Origin: a virus
IMG/VR virus record: IMGVR_UViG_3300047463_000374
Location: 1 to 43,908 of that record
DNA length: 43,908 nt
Reading direction: 5' to 3' (one strand)
Shown here: in pieces, positions 28,387 through 37,005 of the stretch
Layout: each line of letters begins with the position of its first letter
How positions within the stretch are numbered: position 1 is the stretch's first letter
The notes under the pieces: generated by a model
Told to the model about the DNA's origin: nothing
Seen by the model: the letters and a program-made list of their open reading frames with translations, nothing else
The model's database searches: none
Translations under genes and position numbers: made by a program

Positions 28387-29141
28387 TGCTTTCTCCAAAC
28401 AAGCGGCTTGTTGTTCCACATGCCGCACTTCACGCTCTCGTAGCCGAGAGACCTCACATACTTATTGAACTCGCGACCGGCATCTGCCTGATCCACCACT
28501 CGGCCGTTGAAATTGTATTTCTCAAAGTGGCCGATAGCCCACACGTTGAATGAGTTGGCGATGACCATGTACTTGGGGTTGAGCCGATCTACGACTTCGC
28601 GGACGTGAGCGATAGGGTTCTCCAGGTGCTCGTAGAACTCAGAGGCAAATACCAGATCCACGTCGCCCTTGATCTCATCGATTGCTCCGACTAGCTCAAA
28701 CCCATGCCTCGCAGCCATTATACCACAGAATCCCCACTGCTTGGTATCTCTAAGATTGACCGCGTAGCCCTTTGCGTTGGGAAAGATCTGCTCCAGAGCG
28801 CAGGTGCTGTAGCTGAGCCCGCAGCCGACGTCGACGAACGAGCGGATGCTCTTCATCTCGTCGTAGATCTTGTTCTTGGCCAGCTGGCGGATATAGACGC
28901 GACTGTAGGTCTTAAAGCACTGGAAGATGTCGATGAAGTAGTAGTCGTCGTCGTAGACGCTGAACGCCTCATCCATCTCACGTCGGTGCAGGTGGTCATA
29001 CCACTTGACCGTAAGCTTCTTGAACAGCTCGTCGGTCTTGACCAGACGATTTGCCTCGGCGTAGTCGATCTTGTTGTTGAGAGTGTAGTCGGCCAGAAAC
29101 TGCTCAAACATCTGGCGAGGGCGGTCCTTGATGAAGTCCAT
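28383..29141 (-). CDS. Class I SAM-dependent methyltransferase
   Basis: Predicted 252 residues from MDFIKDRPRQ at 29141, which overlaps the upstream stop (TAATG). Motif I is FVDVGCGLSYSTCALEQ, then NAKGYAVNLRD; DLVFASEFYEHLENPI is a later motif. Target not shown by sequence. The N-terminus is helical and may bind a partner. The context among nucleotide genes could fit DNA or small-molecule methylation. Confidence 0.8.
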   Translation of the reverse strand: MDFIKDRPRQMFEQFLADYTLNNKIDYAEANRLVKTDELFKKLTVKWYDHLHRREMDEAFSVYDDDYYFIDIFQCFKTYSRVYIRQLAKNKIYDEMKSIRSFVDVGCGLSYSTCALEQIFPNAKGYAVNLRDTKQWGFCGIMAARHGFELVGAIDEIKGDVDLVFASEFYEHLENPIAHVREVVDRLNPKYMVIANSFNVWAIGHFEKYNFNGRVVDQADAGREFNKYVRSLGYESVKCGMWNNKPLVWRKQ

Positions 29142-29359
29142 TACCAACCTGACCCGTTCGTCTCACCGAGCTTAGCATACATCTGCGCTAGATCAGATCC
29201 ATATATCGGGCATACGATGATACGCTCGGGTAGACCATTGTCATCTTTGTCGCCGCTCTCACCGCAGATAAAATAATGTCCTGACTTGTCTGGAAGCAAG
29301 TGGGCCAAAATCTTCTTGAGCTTTTGGTTTTCTTCAGCCAGCTCTTCTATGGTTCTCAT
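29141..29359 (-). CDS. Hypothetical small protein
   Basis: Predicted 72 residues. The N-terminal helix (IEELAEENQKLKKILAHLL) is a short coiled coil, then a Cys/Gly/Asp-rich part. The start overlaps the deformylase stop (TAATG). Family not recognised. Confidence 0.65.
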   Translation of the reverse strand: MRTIEELAEENQKLKKILAHLLPDKSGHYFICGESGDKDDNGLPERIIVCPIYGSDLAQMYAKLGETNGSGW

Positions 29360-29862
29360 TAGCTAGCTCTCTTCTGCTGTCGCTCCAGCTTCTTCAGTCG
29401 ATTCATGGCCTGATGCCTGTGGTAGTCATTGGCGTGCCGGTAGAACACTAGGCCGTCCATGTGGTCCATCTCGTGTAGAAAGCATCGAGCCGAGATGCCG
29501 GTGAACATCTGCGTCATGGTCTCGCCGTTGGGTGTCTGAAAGCGAACCCTGACGTGGCGCGGCCGCTTGATCTTAACGAACAGGTTTGGGTAGCTCAGGC
29601 AGCCCTCGTCTAGCAGGATGGTCTCCTCGGACGGCATGATCACTCGCGGGTTGATGCACACGAAGTTCTCAGGCGATCCGCGCATAGCGAAGATGCGGTA
29701 TGGCACGCCGACCTGGTTGGCCGACAGGCCAATGCCATTGTTGTCGTACATGCACTTGACGAGCTCCTGAGAGAACTCGACGAGGTCGAACGGTGGGTTG
29801 GCGAAGTCTACCGGATGGCAGACAGCTGTGAGAACTTGATCGTTTTTAGGTACTAGTTTCAA
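29359..29862 (-). CDS. def: Peptide deformylase
   Basis: Predicted 167 residues with all three family motifs: GIGLSANQVG (43-52), EGCLSYP (86-92; Cys88 binds metal), and HEMDHMDG (130-137; His130, Glu131, His134). It removes the formyl group from the N-terminal Met of new proteins. Phage-encoded forms occur in T4-like marine phages, where they support high-rate synthesis in infected cells. The C-terminus is a short basic tail. Confidence 0.97.
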   Translation of the reverse strand: MKLVPKNDQVLTAVCHPVDFANPPFDLVEFSQELVKCMYDNNGIGLSANQVGVPYRIFAMRGSPENFVCINPRVIMPSEETILLDEGCLSYPNLFVKIKRPRHVRVRFQTPNGETMTQMFTGISARCFLHEMDHMDGLVFYRHANDYHRHQAMNRLKKLERQQKRAS

Positions 29863-30125
29863 ATATCAGCTCCTATGAATATTCTATGCTGACCCCAATT
29901 ACTATACGTATTAGGAATTTCTCTCAACTCTCCGAGCTCTACCAAACGATCCATGCACGCAGTCATCATCCACGTGTCGCCGGTCGTTGCCGACATCAAC
30001 TTACATGACATAACGACACCGCTCGAATTAATTAACTCGTGAGCTTTGTCTCGAATTTTAAGAAACATGACCTGGCCATCTTCTGTGAAGATGCGCGGTC
30101 TCTGTTCCTGATAGTTATAACTCAT
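29859..30125 (-). CDS. Hypothetical small protein, winged-helix-like
   Basis: Predicted 88 residues. CMDRLVELGELREIPNTYS resembles the end of a winged-helix DNA-binding domain, with the rest of the domain before it. Start overlaps the gene at 30115. Function unknown; could be a small regulator. Confidence 0.6.
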   Translation of the reverse strand: MSYNYQEQRPRIFTEDGQVMFLKIRDKAHELINSSGVVMSCKLMSATTGDTWMMTACMDRLVELGELREIPNTYSNWGQHRIFIGADI

Positions 30126-30468
30126 CGAATACCATCCTGATGAAGTAAGGTTTGTCTAGAGCAGACATGTTCTTGATCATGTTCAGCGTTCCTCGAGACT
30201 TTCCGTCCCAGAGTATGATGGCGGCGTCTGCGTACTCAGCCATCTGCTTGTTTCGAATAGGACCGGCGGCTCGGCCGTGCTTATTCCAATCTGCTGGGAA
30301 CTTTCTTATTGAATGACCATCAGCCAAAGCAAGCGCTTCGCCCATAGTATCTACACCGGGTGCGCAACCAGATACTACTTCTGCGATCTCAAATCCAGAT
30401 TGATTAATAGCTTTAGCTAAAGCCACACGATCAGTAATATGGCGTGAACCCGCAATGATGACTTTCAT
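30115..30468 (-). CDS. SLOG-domain (DUF2493-like) nucleotide-binding protein
   Basis: Predicted 117 residues. VIIAGSRHITDR and EVVSGCAPGVDTMGEALA are the GSR and GxAxGvD motifs of the YspA/DUF2493 group, followed by FPADWNKHGRAAGPIRNKQM and AIILWDGKSRGT. These proteins bind nucleotides or nucleotide-like signals. Leaderless start: ATG exactly 6 bases after the -10 at 30475. Confidence 0.85.
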   Translation of the reverse strand: MKVIIAGSRHITDRVALAKAINQSGFEIAEVVSGCAPGVDTMGEALALADGHSIRKFPADWNKHGRAAGPIRNKQMAEYADAAIILWDGKSRGTLNMIKNMSALDKPYFIRMVFDEL

Positions 30469-30474
30469 AGTAGT

Positions 30475-30503
30475 ATTATATCACACCCTCTGGATAAAGT
30501 AAA
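30475..30503 (-). promoter_or_regulatory. Early-type promoter giving a leaderless mRNA
   Basis: Minus strand TTTACT, 17 bases, TATAAT, 6 bases (ACTACT), ATG. The best leaderless example in this window. Confidence 0.8.
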
Positions 30504-30507
30504 CAGG

Positions 30508-32217
30508 CTAAGCTACTAACTTTGAGAAGCTCTTTATCTTGGTAAACTTAAGAACGTTCTCAAACTTATCTACCATCGAGTCGGTCTTGTGAGATATGAT
30601 GAAGGTGTTTGTATCTGAGGTCAGACCGTTCAACATCTTCATGAATTCGTCGGTGCCGTTGACGTCCAACGAGGAGTCAAACACCTCGTCCAGCACCAGT
30701 ATGTTGGTGTTGATCGAGTTGCGAAGCTTGGCGATAGCTCTCCAGGCGAAGAGGATGGCCAGGTTCAGCCTCATCTTCTCGCCCTCCGAGAACGACTCGT
30801 ATGAGAACTCGTCGCGGAACCTAGACCTGATGGTCTCCTGGAAGTTCTCGTCCAGCTCAAACTGTACGAAGAAATCGAGAGCTGATAGGTACTTGTTGAT
30901 GAACTTGTTCATGACCGGAATATACTGCTTCACGATCTTGGACTTAATGCCGCCGTCCTTGAGCATCATTCCTGTTAAATTCAGGACTTCTCCCTGCTCG
31001 GTCAGCTCAGTCATCTTCTTCTCCTGCAGCCTCAGCTGCTCCTCCAGCGAGTCGATGTCGTCTTCCCTGGGAGCTCTGGTACGACCACGAATGTCGTCGA
31101 TCTCTCGCTGCGTGCGCTTGATATAGTCCTCATAGGTGCTGATCTGAGAGTCAATTGTAGATATCTTAACCCTGATCTCCGATATCATCGAGCGAGTGGA
31201 GCTGATACCGTCCACCGCAGCCTGCGCCTCACCTAACTTCTTCAAGAGATCTGGCATAGACTGTCGAATTTTCTCGACCTTTTCTGTCTTGGAGTGCACG
31301 TGCGTCTCTCTAAACTCTGGGTCGATCTCCTGAGCGCAGGTCGGGCACGTGGTGTTGTCGTGGAAGAACTTGAGCTCTTGACTGATATTCTCGACTCGTA
31401 TGTCCAGCTCGTTCTTGAGGCGATTAATCTTCTTAACGCTGTCTATGGCGGTCTTCTCATCGCCGATCGAGAGCATCAGGCTCTCAGCTTTAGACACCAG
31501 CTCGGCTCGCTTGATCTTGGCCTGGTCGATCTGCGTATTTGTAGACGCGATCGCCTGCTCGCGGTCTTCTATAACGCGACGGTCGTCCTCCTCACGCTCA
31601 GCTGAGTGCTTCTTGACAAGCTTTATCTTCTCGATCAAGAGCTTCTTCTCGCTGTCGGCTGAGCGCACGTCCTCGGCGTTGAAGTACAACCGGTCCTTGA
31701 GCAGGTTGTTCATGACCGTAAATACCTGTAAGTCCAGCAGGTCCTCGATGATCTCACGGCGCTGGCCAGTCGGCAGCTGCATGAACGGGACGTACGAGGC
31801 TGAACCTAGTACTACTACCTGGCAGAACGACTTGTAGTTGACCTTTAGGATCTGCTTCTCGAGGATCTCCTGATAGTCCTTGTTGTCGGATGACTGGTCC
31901 ATCATCGCGCCGTTCATGTAGATCTCAAACACGTTCGGTCGAATTCCTCGGACGATCTTGTACGAGTTAGAACCAACGCTGAACTCCACCTCCACTACCA
32001 TGTTCTTGCGGGTCATGGAGTTTACGAGCTGCGGCTTGTTGATCTTACGGAAAGGCTTGCCGAACAGAGAATACGTAAGCGCCTCTAGGAACGTTGATTT
32101 TCCCGCGCCGTTCTCACCCACTATCAGCGTGGTCTGAGCCTTGTCGAGCTGTATCTCAGTGAACTCATTGCCTGTCGACAACAGGTTCTTCCATCTTATA
32201 GACTTAAACTTAATCAT
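30508..32217 (-). CDS. 46: Recombination endonuclease subunit gp46 (SbcC/Rad50-like)
   Basis: Predicted 569 residues, close to T4 gp46 (560). Walker A GENGAGKST (34-42), long coiled coil with a zinc-hook CPTC (291-294) at its middle, signature SFSEGEKMRL (about 475-484) and Walker B NILVLDEVFD (505-514). With gp47 it resects DNA ends for recombination-dependent replication and host DNA breakdown. It follows gp47 by one base. Confidence 0.97.
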   Translation of the reverse strand: MIKFKSIRWKNLLSTGNEFTEIQLDKAQTTLIVGENGAGKSTFLEALTYSLFGKPFRKINKPQLVNSMTRKNMVVEVEFSVGSNSYKIVRGIRPNVFEIYMNGAMMDQSSDNKDYQEILEKQILKVNYKSFCQVVVLGSASYVPFMQLPTGQRREIIEDLLDLQVFTVMNNLLKDRLYFNAEDVRSADSEKKLLIEKIKLVKKHSAEREEDDRRVIEDREQAIASTNTQIDQAKIKRAELVSKAESLMLSIGDEKTAIDSVKKINRLKNELDIRVENISQELKFFHDNTTCPTCAQEIDPEFRETHVHSKTEKVEKIRQSMPDLLKKLGEAQAAVDGISSTRSMISEIRVKISTIDSQISTYEDYIKRTQREIDDIRGRTRAPREDDIDSLEEQLRLQEKKMTELTEQGEVLNLTGMMLKDGGIKSKIVKQYIPVMNKFINKYLSALDFFVQFELDENFQETIRSRFRDEFSYESFSEGEKMRLNLAILFAWRAIAKLRNSINTNILVLDEVFDSSLDVNGTDEFMKMLNGLTSDTNTFIISHKTDSMVDKFENVLKFTKIKSFSKLVA

Positions 32218-32218
32218 G

Positions 32219-33271
32219 CTACTCTAGGCTAACTGCCTCCTGGTAAAGGTCCACCATCAGACTCTTGATCTTGGACTTGCTTATGCCGCCGGTCTCGGTC
32301 TGCTCGACAAACTTCGTAAATATGTCCACGGTGGACTCGGCCTCGTCGATGATCGACTCGTCGTCCTGGATGTCTAGGTTGAGGTGGTCTTCTACCACCT
32401 GCATCTCGATCGGTCCCTGCTCCTCGATGCTCTCAATGAACTGGTCGAAAGCGTATGGATTAGTCTTGCTGCGGACCACGACCTTCACGATCTTATTCTT
32501 GAACTGCGTGAAATCGACGTCCTTGGGCGTCTGGTCGTCGTAGATAATCTTCTTGAAGATGTTTATAGGGCTGTCGAAAAACTCCAGCTGGCCTGTGTCC
32601 GTGTCGAAGACGGCAAACCCGCGAGGGTCTCCAGCGTCAGACCAGGTATACTCCATGGCAGCGCCGATGTACTGGATGTTTCCGTTCCTGGAGCGGTGGT
32701 GGTAGTGTCCAGTGCACACCAGATCAAACTTTTTGAACGGGTCCACGCTGGCGCCTCCGTGAGAGGGCAGTCCCTTGTACATCTGGAAGCCATTGAACTC
32801 CAGATGGCCGAAGCAGTACAGGGCGTCAGTCTTCTTGATGAGATTAAATGTCTCCTCTCGATTTTCATCGCAGATCCACGGGACGAATAGAATCTTGCAG
32901 CCGTTAAACTCCACCTCGGTGGTGCGTGAGAACGACTTGCGCGTTACCAACCACCCGCCAGACACCAGGCCAAACGAATTTATAGCGTTTGTATTCTTGT
33001 GATACGTATCGTGGTTGCCGATGATTACGTCTAGGTACATATCTCGTTCTATGACCTGATCGAAGAAGTATTTCTTCACGCAGTGAGCGGTGTAGATGTT
33101 CACGTACTTGCGACGGTCCATCAGGTCTCCCAGGTGGACGATCTGCTTGATGCCCAGCTCCTCGAGCTTGGGGAAGAAGAAGTCCATGTAGTACTGACGG
33201 AAGTACTCCAGGAACTTGACGTTGTCTCCTCTCACGCCCCAGTGGGTGTCGGTGATGAGTGCCAGCTTCAA
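32219..33271 (-). CDS. 47: Recombination endonuclease subunit gp47 (SbcD/Mre11-like)
   Basis: Predicted 350 residues. Phosphoesterase motifs are all present: DTHWG, GDLMDRR, IGNHDTYH, and TGHYHHRS. The start is TTG at 33271, overlapping the TGA of a small upstream ORF (TTGA) with AGGAAG before it, so translation is coupled. It forms the nuclease with gp46. Confidence 0.95.
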   Translation of the reverse strand: MKLALITDTHWGVRGDNVKFLEYFRQYYMDFFFPKLEELGIKQIVHLGDLMDRRKYVNIYTAHCVKKYFFDQVIERDMYLDVIIGNHDTYHKNTNAINSFGLVSGGWLVTRKSFSRTTEVEFNGCKILFVPWICDENREETFNLIKKTDALYCFGHLEFNGFQMYKGLPSHGGASVDPFKKFDLVCTGHYHHRSRNGNIQYIGAAMEYTWSDAGDPRGFAVFDTDTGQLEFFDSPINIFKKIIYDDQTPKDVDFTQFKNKIVKVVVRSKTNPYAFDQFIESIEEQGPIEMQVVEDHLNLDIQDDESIIDEAESTVDIFTKFVEQTETGGISKSKIKSLMVDLYQEAVSLE

Positions 33272-33447
33272 GCGCGCTTCCTAGTCTTCACCGGCGTGGT
33301 GATGATCTTACCGAGAGCCGTGTTGCAGGCGTCGCGGATCGTGCGGATCTGCAGCTCGTATGCCTGACGCTCGTTCTGGCTGGTGGCGTTGATCATCTTT
33401 GACAGTAGGTCCTTTATGATGTCTGGTACTAGATAGTTGTTACTCAT
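33268..33447 (-). CDS. Small protein between gp55 and gp47
   Basis: Predicted 59 residues; MSNNYLVPDIIKDLLSKM at the start, helical, basic end (VKTRKRA). Its ATG overlaps the gp55 stop (ATGA) and its TGA overlaps the gp47 TTG, so it is tightly embedded in the operon. Family not recognised. Confidence 0.75.
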   Translation of the reverse strand: MSNNYLVPDIIKDLLSKMINATSQNERQAYELQIRTIRDACNTALGKIITTPVKTRKRA

Positions 33448-33974
33448 GTAAATATCTCCAATCCTTTTTTCTTAGCAGTCTTCTTCTTTTTCTTCTTGTT
33501 GTTTTCTGCTTTTTGCTCAAAGTCTCTGATAACGTCGTCTGATTTTTGGTCGCCAGTGACCTGCATTCCAAACTCAGACGCAAGCTCGTCGACGATGAAT
33601 GTGTTCTGCATGTTCTTGTGCTTGATGTAGGTCTGCTTCTTCTCTCGCTGGATTCTCCGGATGAAAGCGTTCCAGGCTATCATCGTGAAGTACGCGAACG
33701 GGTTGTCTGACTTCCTCGGGTCGAAGTTATCGATCGCCACTATACAGTTCTCGATGCCGTCCGATATCATCTCGTCTCGCCAGGTGTATCCCGAGAACTG
33801 CGGCTTCAGAGATAATTTATTGCATATCAGGTACAGACACTCGCCGATGTACTCTGGTATGCGCGGGGCCTCAACCTTCTCCCTCTTAGACTTCCTCACC
33901 GCCTTGATGTATACCTTCATGGTCTCATACATCTGCTTGTTGTTCACGTAGTGCACTGGTTTTGGCTTCTTCAT
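33444..33974 (-). CDS. 55: Late sigma factor gp55
   Basis: Predicted 176 residues, near T4 gp55 (185). EMISDGIENCIVAIDNFDP and NPFAYFTMIAWNAFIRRI are the sigma region 2 core, which reads the late -10 TATAAATA. The end is Lys-rich. Works with the gp45 clamp. The stop is in the small-ORF overlap; start overlaps the UvsW stop (ATGA). Confidence 0.95.
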   Translation of the reverse strand: MKKPKPVHYVNNKQMYETMKVYIKAVRKSKREKVEAPRIPEYIGECLYLICNKLSLKPQFSGYTWRDEMISDGIENCIVAIDNFDPRKSDNPFAYFTMIAWNAFIRRIQREKKQTYIKHKNMQNTFIVDELASEFGMQVTGDQKSDDVIRDFEQKAENNKKKKKKTAKKKGLEIFT

Positions 33975-35413
33975 TTTATAGATATCCTGTATGTTTTATA
34001 TGGAAACTTCTCCTCGCTGTAGATCTTTATTCTCTCAAGGAAGTGAAGAAGCGTGTAGTTCTTTCGAGTCTTCCAGACCATGTCGTCGGCGATGTCGTAT
34101 AGAACTGCCGAGGTCTTGGTCTCAGACCTGCGCAGGCCTCGGCCAATGGACTGAAGGTTACGAATTCTAGACTTAGAGGGCGAGGCGAATATCACGCTCG
34201 ACAGGTTCTTGATGTTCACGCCCGTGCTGTAGACGCCGAACGACGCGACGATGATCGCGTCCTTCTCGGTCTCTACTATTCGTCGTACCTCTTCTCTCTG
34301 CTCGCCGTCGACGCCTCCGTGGACGAAGAACACGCGCCGTTCTCCGGCTGCCGAGCTCAGCATGTCGTTTAATATTTTACCATGTTTCTCGACATATTGA
34401 AACAACAAAAGCGTGTTGCCGCTGAGGGATAGTGTAAGATTCTTTATGAATTTATTCCTCGCGTCGTTCCTGACCAGGAAGTCTATCTCGTCCTGATAAG
34501 AGGCCTTAGCCATCGCCTTACGAGTGACGTCGTCGTACGTGAGAACGAGCGCCTTGATATGGAAGTCTGCCAGGTGCTGCTGCTCGATCAGCTCGGCCGT
34601 GGTGGTTACCCTTCGCACCGGACCGAACAAACCCTGCAATATCAGCTCGTGACACTGGGTGCCGTCGAGAGTTCCGGTGAAACCAAACTTGTAGACGCAG
34701 CCAGACATCTTCTCCATGATGGTGATCATGGACTTGGCCTTGAACAGGTGCGCCTCGTCGCCGATCACCACGTCGAACTGGTCGAACCACTGCTTGGGCA
34801 GCCTGTATATCGACTGCCATGTGGTGACTACGACGCGACGGCTGACGTCAGTGGTCTGACCCCCGTGGATCTTCTGCACGTCCTCGGCGCGGCCTGAGTA
34901 GGTCTCGAAGTCCGACGTCATCTGGTGCACGAGAGATATCGTCGGGACCACAACCAGAGTTCTGGCGCTGTAGTACCTCTGCATCAGGTAGATGATCAGA
35001 GACTTACCGGACGCCGTCGGAGACAGGAATAGCGCTCGGCCCTCGCGGACACCGGCCACGAAGGCCTTCATCTGGTAGTCGCGGGGCTCGAGGGTTAGCC
35101 CGAGAGACTTAACGAACTCGGCACCCTCCACCAGAGAGAACTCGCGGTGGGAGGTGTCGAAGTCGTACTCGATCAGGTAATTACGCTCTCGGCAGAACAC
35201 CTCAAGCTTAGACCTCAGCCCGCAGTAGAGCAGGCCGTGGATCATCTTGTATATTCTAAACCGGCCGTCCCAGAACTTATTCTTGACAGCCGGCATGAAC
35301 TTAGCGCCCGGAACCTCAAACGTAAAGTAGTCGTTGAGCTCCTGACCTATTCCTGGATCACATATTATACGATCGTAGGTCTCGTCAAACTTCTCTACTC
35401 TTACGACGTCCAC
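33971..35413 (-). CDS. uvsW: UvsW helicase
   Basis: Predicted 480 residues from GTG. Walker A SPTASGKS (131-138), DEAH box (219-222), GFTGTLDG, and SIGRGLRRSE as motif VI. It unwinds R-loops and branched DNA and pushes replication to recombination initiation. The T4 protein has about 500 residues. Usual neighbour of uvsY, as here. Confidence 0.97.
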   Translation of the reverse strand: MDVVRVEKFDETYDRIICDPGIGQELNDYFTFEVPGAKFMPAVKNKFWDGRFRIYKMIHGLLYCGLRSKLEVFCRERNYLIEYDFDTSHREFSLVEGAEFVKSLGLTLEPRDYQMKAFVAGVREGRALFLSPTASGKSLIIYLMQRYYSARTLVVVPTISLVHQMTSDFETYSGRAEDVQKIHGGQTTDVSRRVVVTTWQSIYRLPKQWFDQFDVVIGDEAHLFKAKSMITIMEKMSGCVYKFGFTGTLDGTQCHELILQGLFGPVRRVTTTAELIEQQHLADFHIKALVLTYDDVTRKAMAKASYQDEIDFLVRNDARNKFIKNLTLSLSGNTLLLFQYVEKHGKILNDMLSSAAGERRVFFVHGGVDGEQREEVRRIVETEKDAIIVASFGVYSTGVNIKNLSSVIFASPSKSRIRNLQSIGRGLRRSETKTSAVLYDIADDMVWKTRKNYTLLHFLERIKIYSEEKFPYKTYRISIK

Positions 35414-35414
35414 T

Positions 35415-35603
35415 TCACTTCGCTGCCGCGGCCAGCTTCTCGGTCTGGATCTCCTTGCGGCGCTCGCCGGCCAGCTTTCGCAGCTCTCCCAGGGCCTTGC
35501 GAGCGCGTGCCGCCGAGGCCTTCACACCCTTCGCCACGAATCGATCGTTCTCAGCCACATAAGTTTCCCACTGCAGCTTCATCTGCTCGTTTGTATTGCT
35601 CAT
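35415..35603 (-). CDS. Histone H1-like small basic protein
   Basis: About 62 residues from MSNTNEQMKLQW; MSKPMSN (ATG at 35615) and a GTG at 35648 are alternatives, none with a clearly better ribosome site. VKASAARARKALGELRKLAG resembles the Lys/Ala/Arg helix of small phage and bacterial histone H1-like proteins. It may compact DNA. Located between UvsY and UvsW. Confidence 0.65.
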   Translation of the reverse strand: MSNTNEQMKLQWETYVAENDRFVAKGVKASAARARKALGELRKLAGERRKEIQTEKLAAAAK

Positions 35604-35661
35604 TGGTTTAGACATCCTTCTATTTGTATACTGTAGGTTTACATCCACGGCGGGAGATAAA

Positions 35662-36099
35662 CTACCTCTCGCCCATTACGAACTTCTGGTGGTCGAGCGC
35701 GGTCTTCAGCTGGTAGCCGCGGCTCATGATGCTCCTTATTATGGAGTCCAGCATCTCTACCTTCTCCTGCTGGGCGCCGATCTTGAGGGATAAATTTACG
35801 ACCTCGCGATCTGACTCCATGTATATAGGCACGTCTGGCTTGAGGATCATGCCGCGGGCCGGAATCTCCCACCCCATGTCCTTGTGCTCCTTGGTGGGAC
35901 CCATGGTGTACATCTCGTACTTGTCTTTCCTCAGGACCTTCATGTCCGACTCAAGCATCCTCAGGCGAATTCTCTCCTCGGTGAGCATTCGCATGTACTT
36001 GGAGTGTAGCTTGGGAATCTTGAGAGCCTCGGAGCCGATCTCGGTGGAATCGATCTCGGAGTCTTTACTCCACTCTTCTACTATCTCTTCTATCTTCAT
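35662..36099 (-). CDS. uvsY: UvsY recombination mediator
   Basis: Predicted 145 residues from MKIEEIVEEWSKD. LKIPKLHSKYMRMLTEERIR and later helices SLKIGAQQEKVEMLDSII match UvsY. It loads the UvsX recombinase on gp32-coated DNA. The upstream in-frame ATG at 36147 lies before the -10-like site at 36107 and is rejected. The ATG is 7 bases after that -10. Confidence 0.93.
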   Translation of the reverse strand: MKIEEIVEEWSKDSEIDSTEIGSEALKIPKLHSKYMRMLTEERIRLRMLESDMKVLRKDKYEMYTMGPTKEHKDMGWEIPARGMILKPDVPIYMESDREVVNLSLKIGAQQEKVEMLDSIIRSIMSRGYQLKTALDHQKFVMGER

Positions 36100-36106
36100 G
36101 CCTAAT

Positions 36107-36112
36107 ATTATA
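36107..36112 (-). promoter_or_regulatory. -10-like element before uvsY
   Basis: Minus strand GTGGTATAAT like the other early promoters, but no matching -35 at 17 bases (CACTAT). An ATG lies 7 bases after it. Weak candidate. Confidence 0.4.
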
Positions 36113-36133
36113 CCACAACTTTTGACAATAGTG

Positions 36134-36175
36134 AAAAAAAATATCACACAGCTCGCAATATCGTCGACATGTGTG
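36134..36175 (-). terminator. Probable terminator after the tail-tube-like gene
   Basis: Minus strand CACACA (36170-36175) pairs with TGTGTG (36145-36150), followed by ATATTTTTTTT. Short stem, long T-run. Confidence 0.5.
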
Positions 36176-36205
36176 GTATAATAGATCTATCGGATCTTAA
36201 GCCAA

Positions 36206-36730
36206 CTAAGATATCTTCTCAATCTGATACAGCTTATATCTAAAGGTAACCGTGGCGGTTACGTAGTTGACGTCCTCTAGAGTGGAGTCAAACTCGATCT
36301 CGCCGAGGTCGACTGGGAAGGCGTCCTCAAACACCACTGCGTAGTTGGCTCGTCTCTTGGAGTTCAGGATCTCCAGCTCTAGATCTGAGTAGATGCCCTC
36401 GCCGGACAGACGATCCTTGGAGTCTATGGTCTGGTACTGCTCGTAGTCTCTAGACCGAGCCATCTGAGCCATCCAGGTATATATCTCCATGTAGTTCTGC
36501 ATGTCCTCGTCGACCTTGAAGGTTACGCTCAGGTCGCTGTAGCTCAGGTGATCGCCGGGCTTCGGGATGAATGTAAATGGGTTCTGCTGCTCTACGATCG
36601 GTAGGCTCAGCCTCGGAACAGTTACTTTCTGGACGAAGAAGTTAGTAGTCGGTGTCTTCTTTATCCTGAACTTGAAGTTCAAGGGTGATAGGAAATTTCT
36701 GTTGGACGGGTTGTCGCTTATAGCTGTCAC
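36206..36730 (-). CDS. Tail-tube-like structural protein
   Basis: Predicted 174 residues from the GTG at 36730 that overlaps the upstream stop (GTGA). FKFRIKKTPTTNFFVQKVTV at the start, and a later VFEDAFPVDLGEIEFDS then VTATVTFRYKLYQ, are the beta-strand pattern of T4-type tail tube (gp19) and related baseplate proteins (gp48/gp54). Which of these it is cannot be told. It sits before UvsY, not in the usual gp18-gp19 place. Confidence 0.7.
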   Translation of the reverse strand: MTAISDNPSNRNFLSPLNFKFRIKKTPTTNFFVQKVTVPRLSLPIVEQQNPFTFIPKPGDHLSYSDLSVTFKVDEDMQNYMEIYTWMAQMARSRDYEQYQTIDSKDRLSGEGIYSDLELEILNSKRRANYAVVFEDAFPVDLGEIEFDSTLEDVNYVTATVTFRYKLYQIEKIS

Positions 36731-37005
36731 TTTATTACTGTCTCCACGTCTACCTTTGTCCACCTACCGCGGTCGCAGTAGGCCATGACTACCTCGGATA
36801 TAACCGCGCGCACGTTCTCTCGCCAGAACGTCATGAACGTATTTACCCTATCAAACTTGGGGTATACGTCGTCGGTCTGCCATAAGAACTCATTTATCAG
36901 GTGCGAGTGCTTCGGCATGTAGTAGTACACGTCTAGAGTCACGAGTACTTTTTTTGGTATGATAATCACTACTGCTTCGCGTGAGTTGTCTTTACGTGAT
37001 TCCAT
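36727..37005 (-). CDS. Usg-like family protein
   Basis: About 92 residues. VLVTLDVYYYMPKHSHLIN, EFLWQTDDVYPKFDRVNTFM and FWRENVRAVISEV match the Usg-like family: strand, LPxHPxLLQ-like loop, WQxxDxxPxFP-like and FWxxxxxGxLHSV-like blocks. Usg-like proteins are found mainly in alphaproteobacteria and have no known function. The start is uncertain: the ATG at 37005 overlaps the upstream gene; a GTG at 36969 meets the TAG there. Confidence 0.75.
   Translation of the reverse strand: MESRKDNSREAVVIIIPKKVLVTLDVYYYMPKHSHLINEFLWQTDDVYPKFDRVNTFMTFWRENVRAVISEVVMAYCDRGRWTKVDVETVIK

Noticed and set aside
32384-32890. Plus-strand ORF across gp47
   Set aside because: A shadow of gp47, whose phosphoesterase motifs are all present.
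36165-36182. Plus-strand TATAAT near 36177 as a promoter
   Set aside because: No -35 at the right place and no plus-strand gene downstream.
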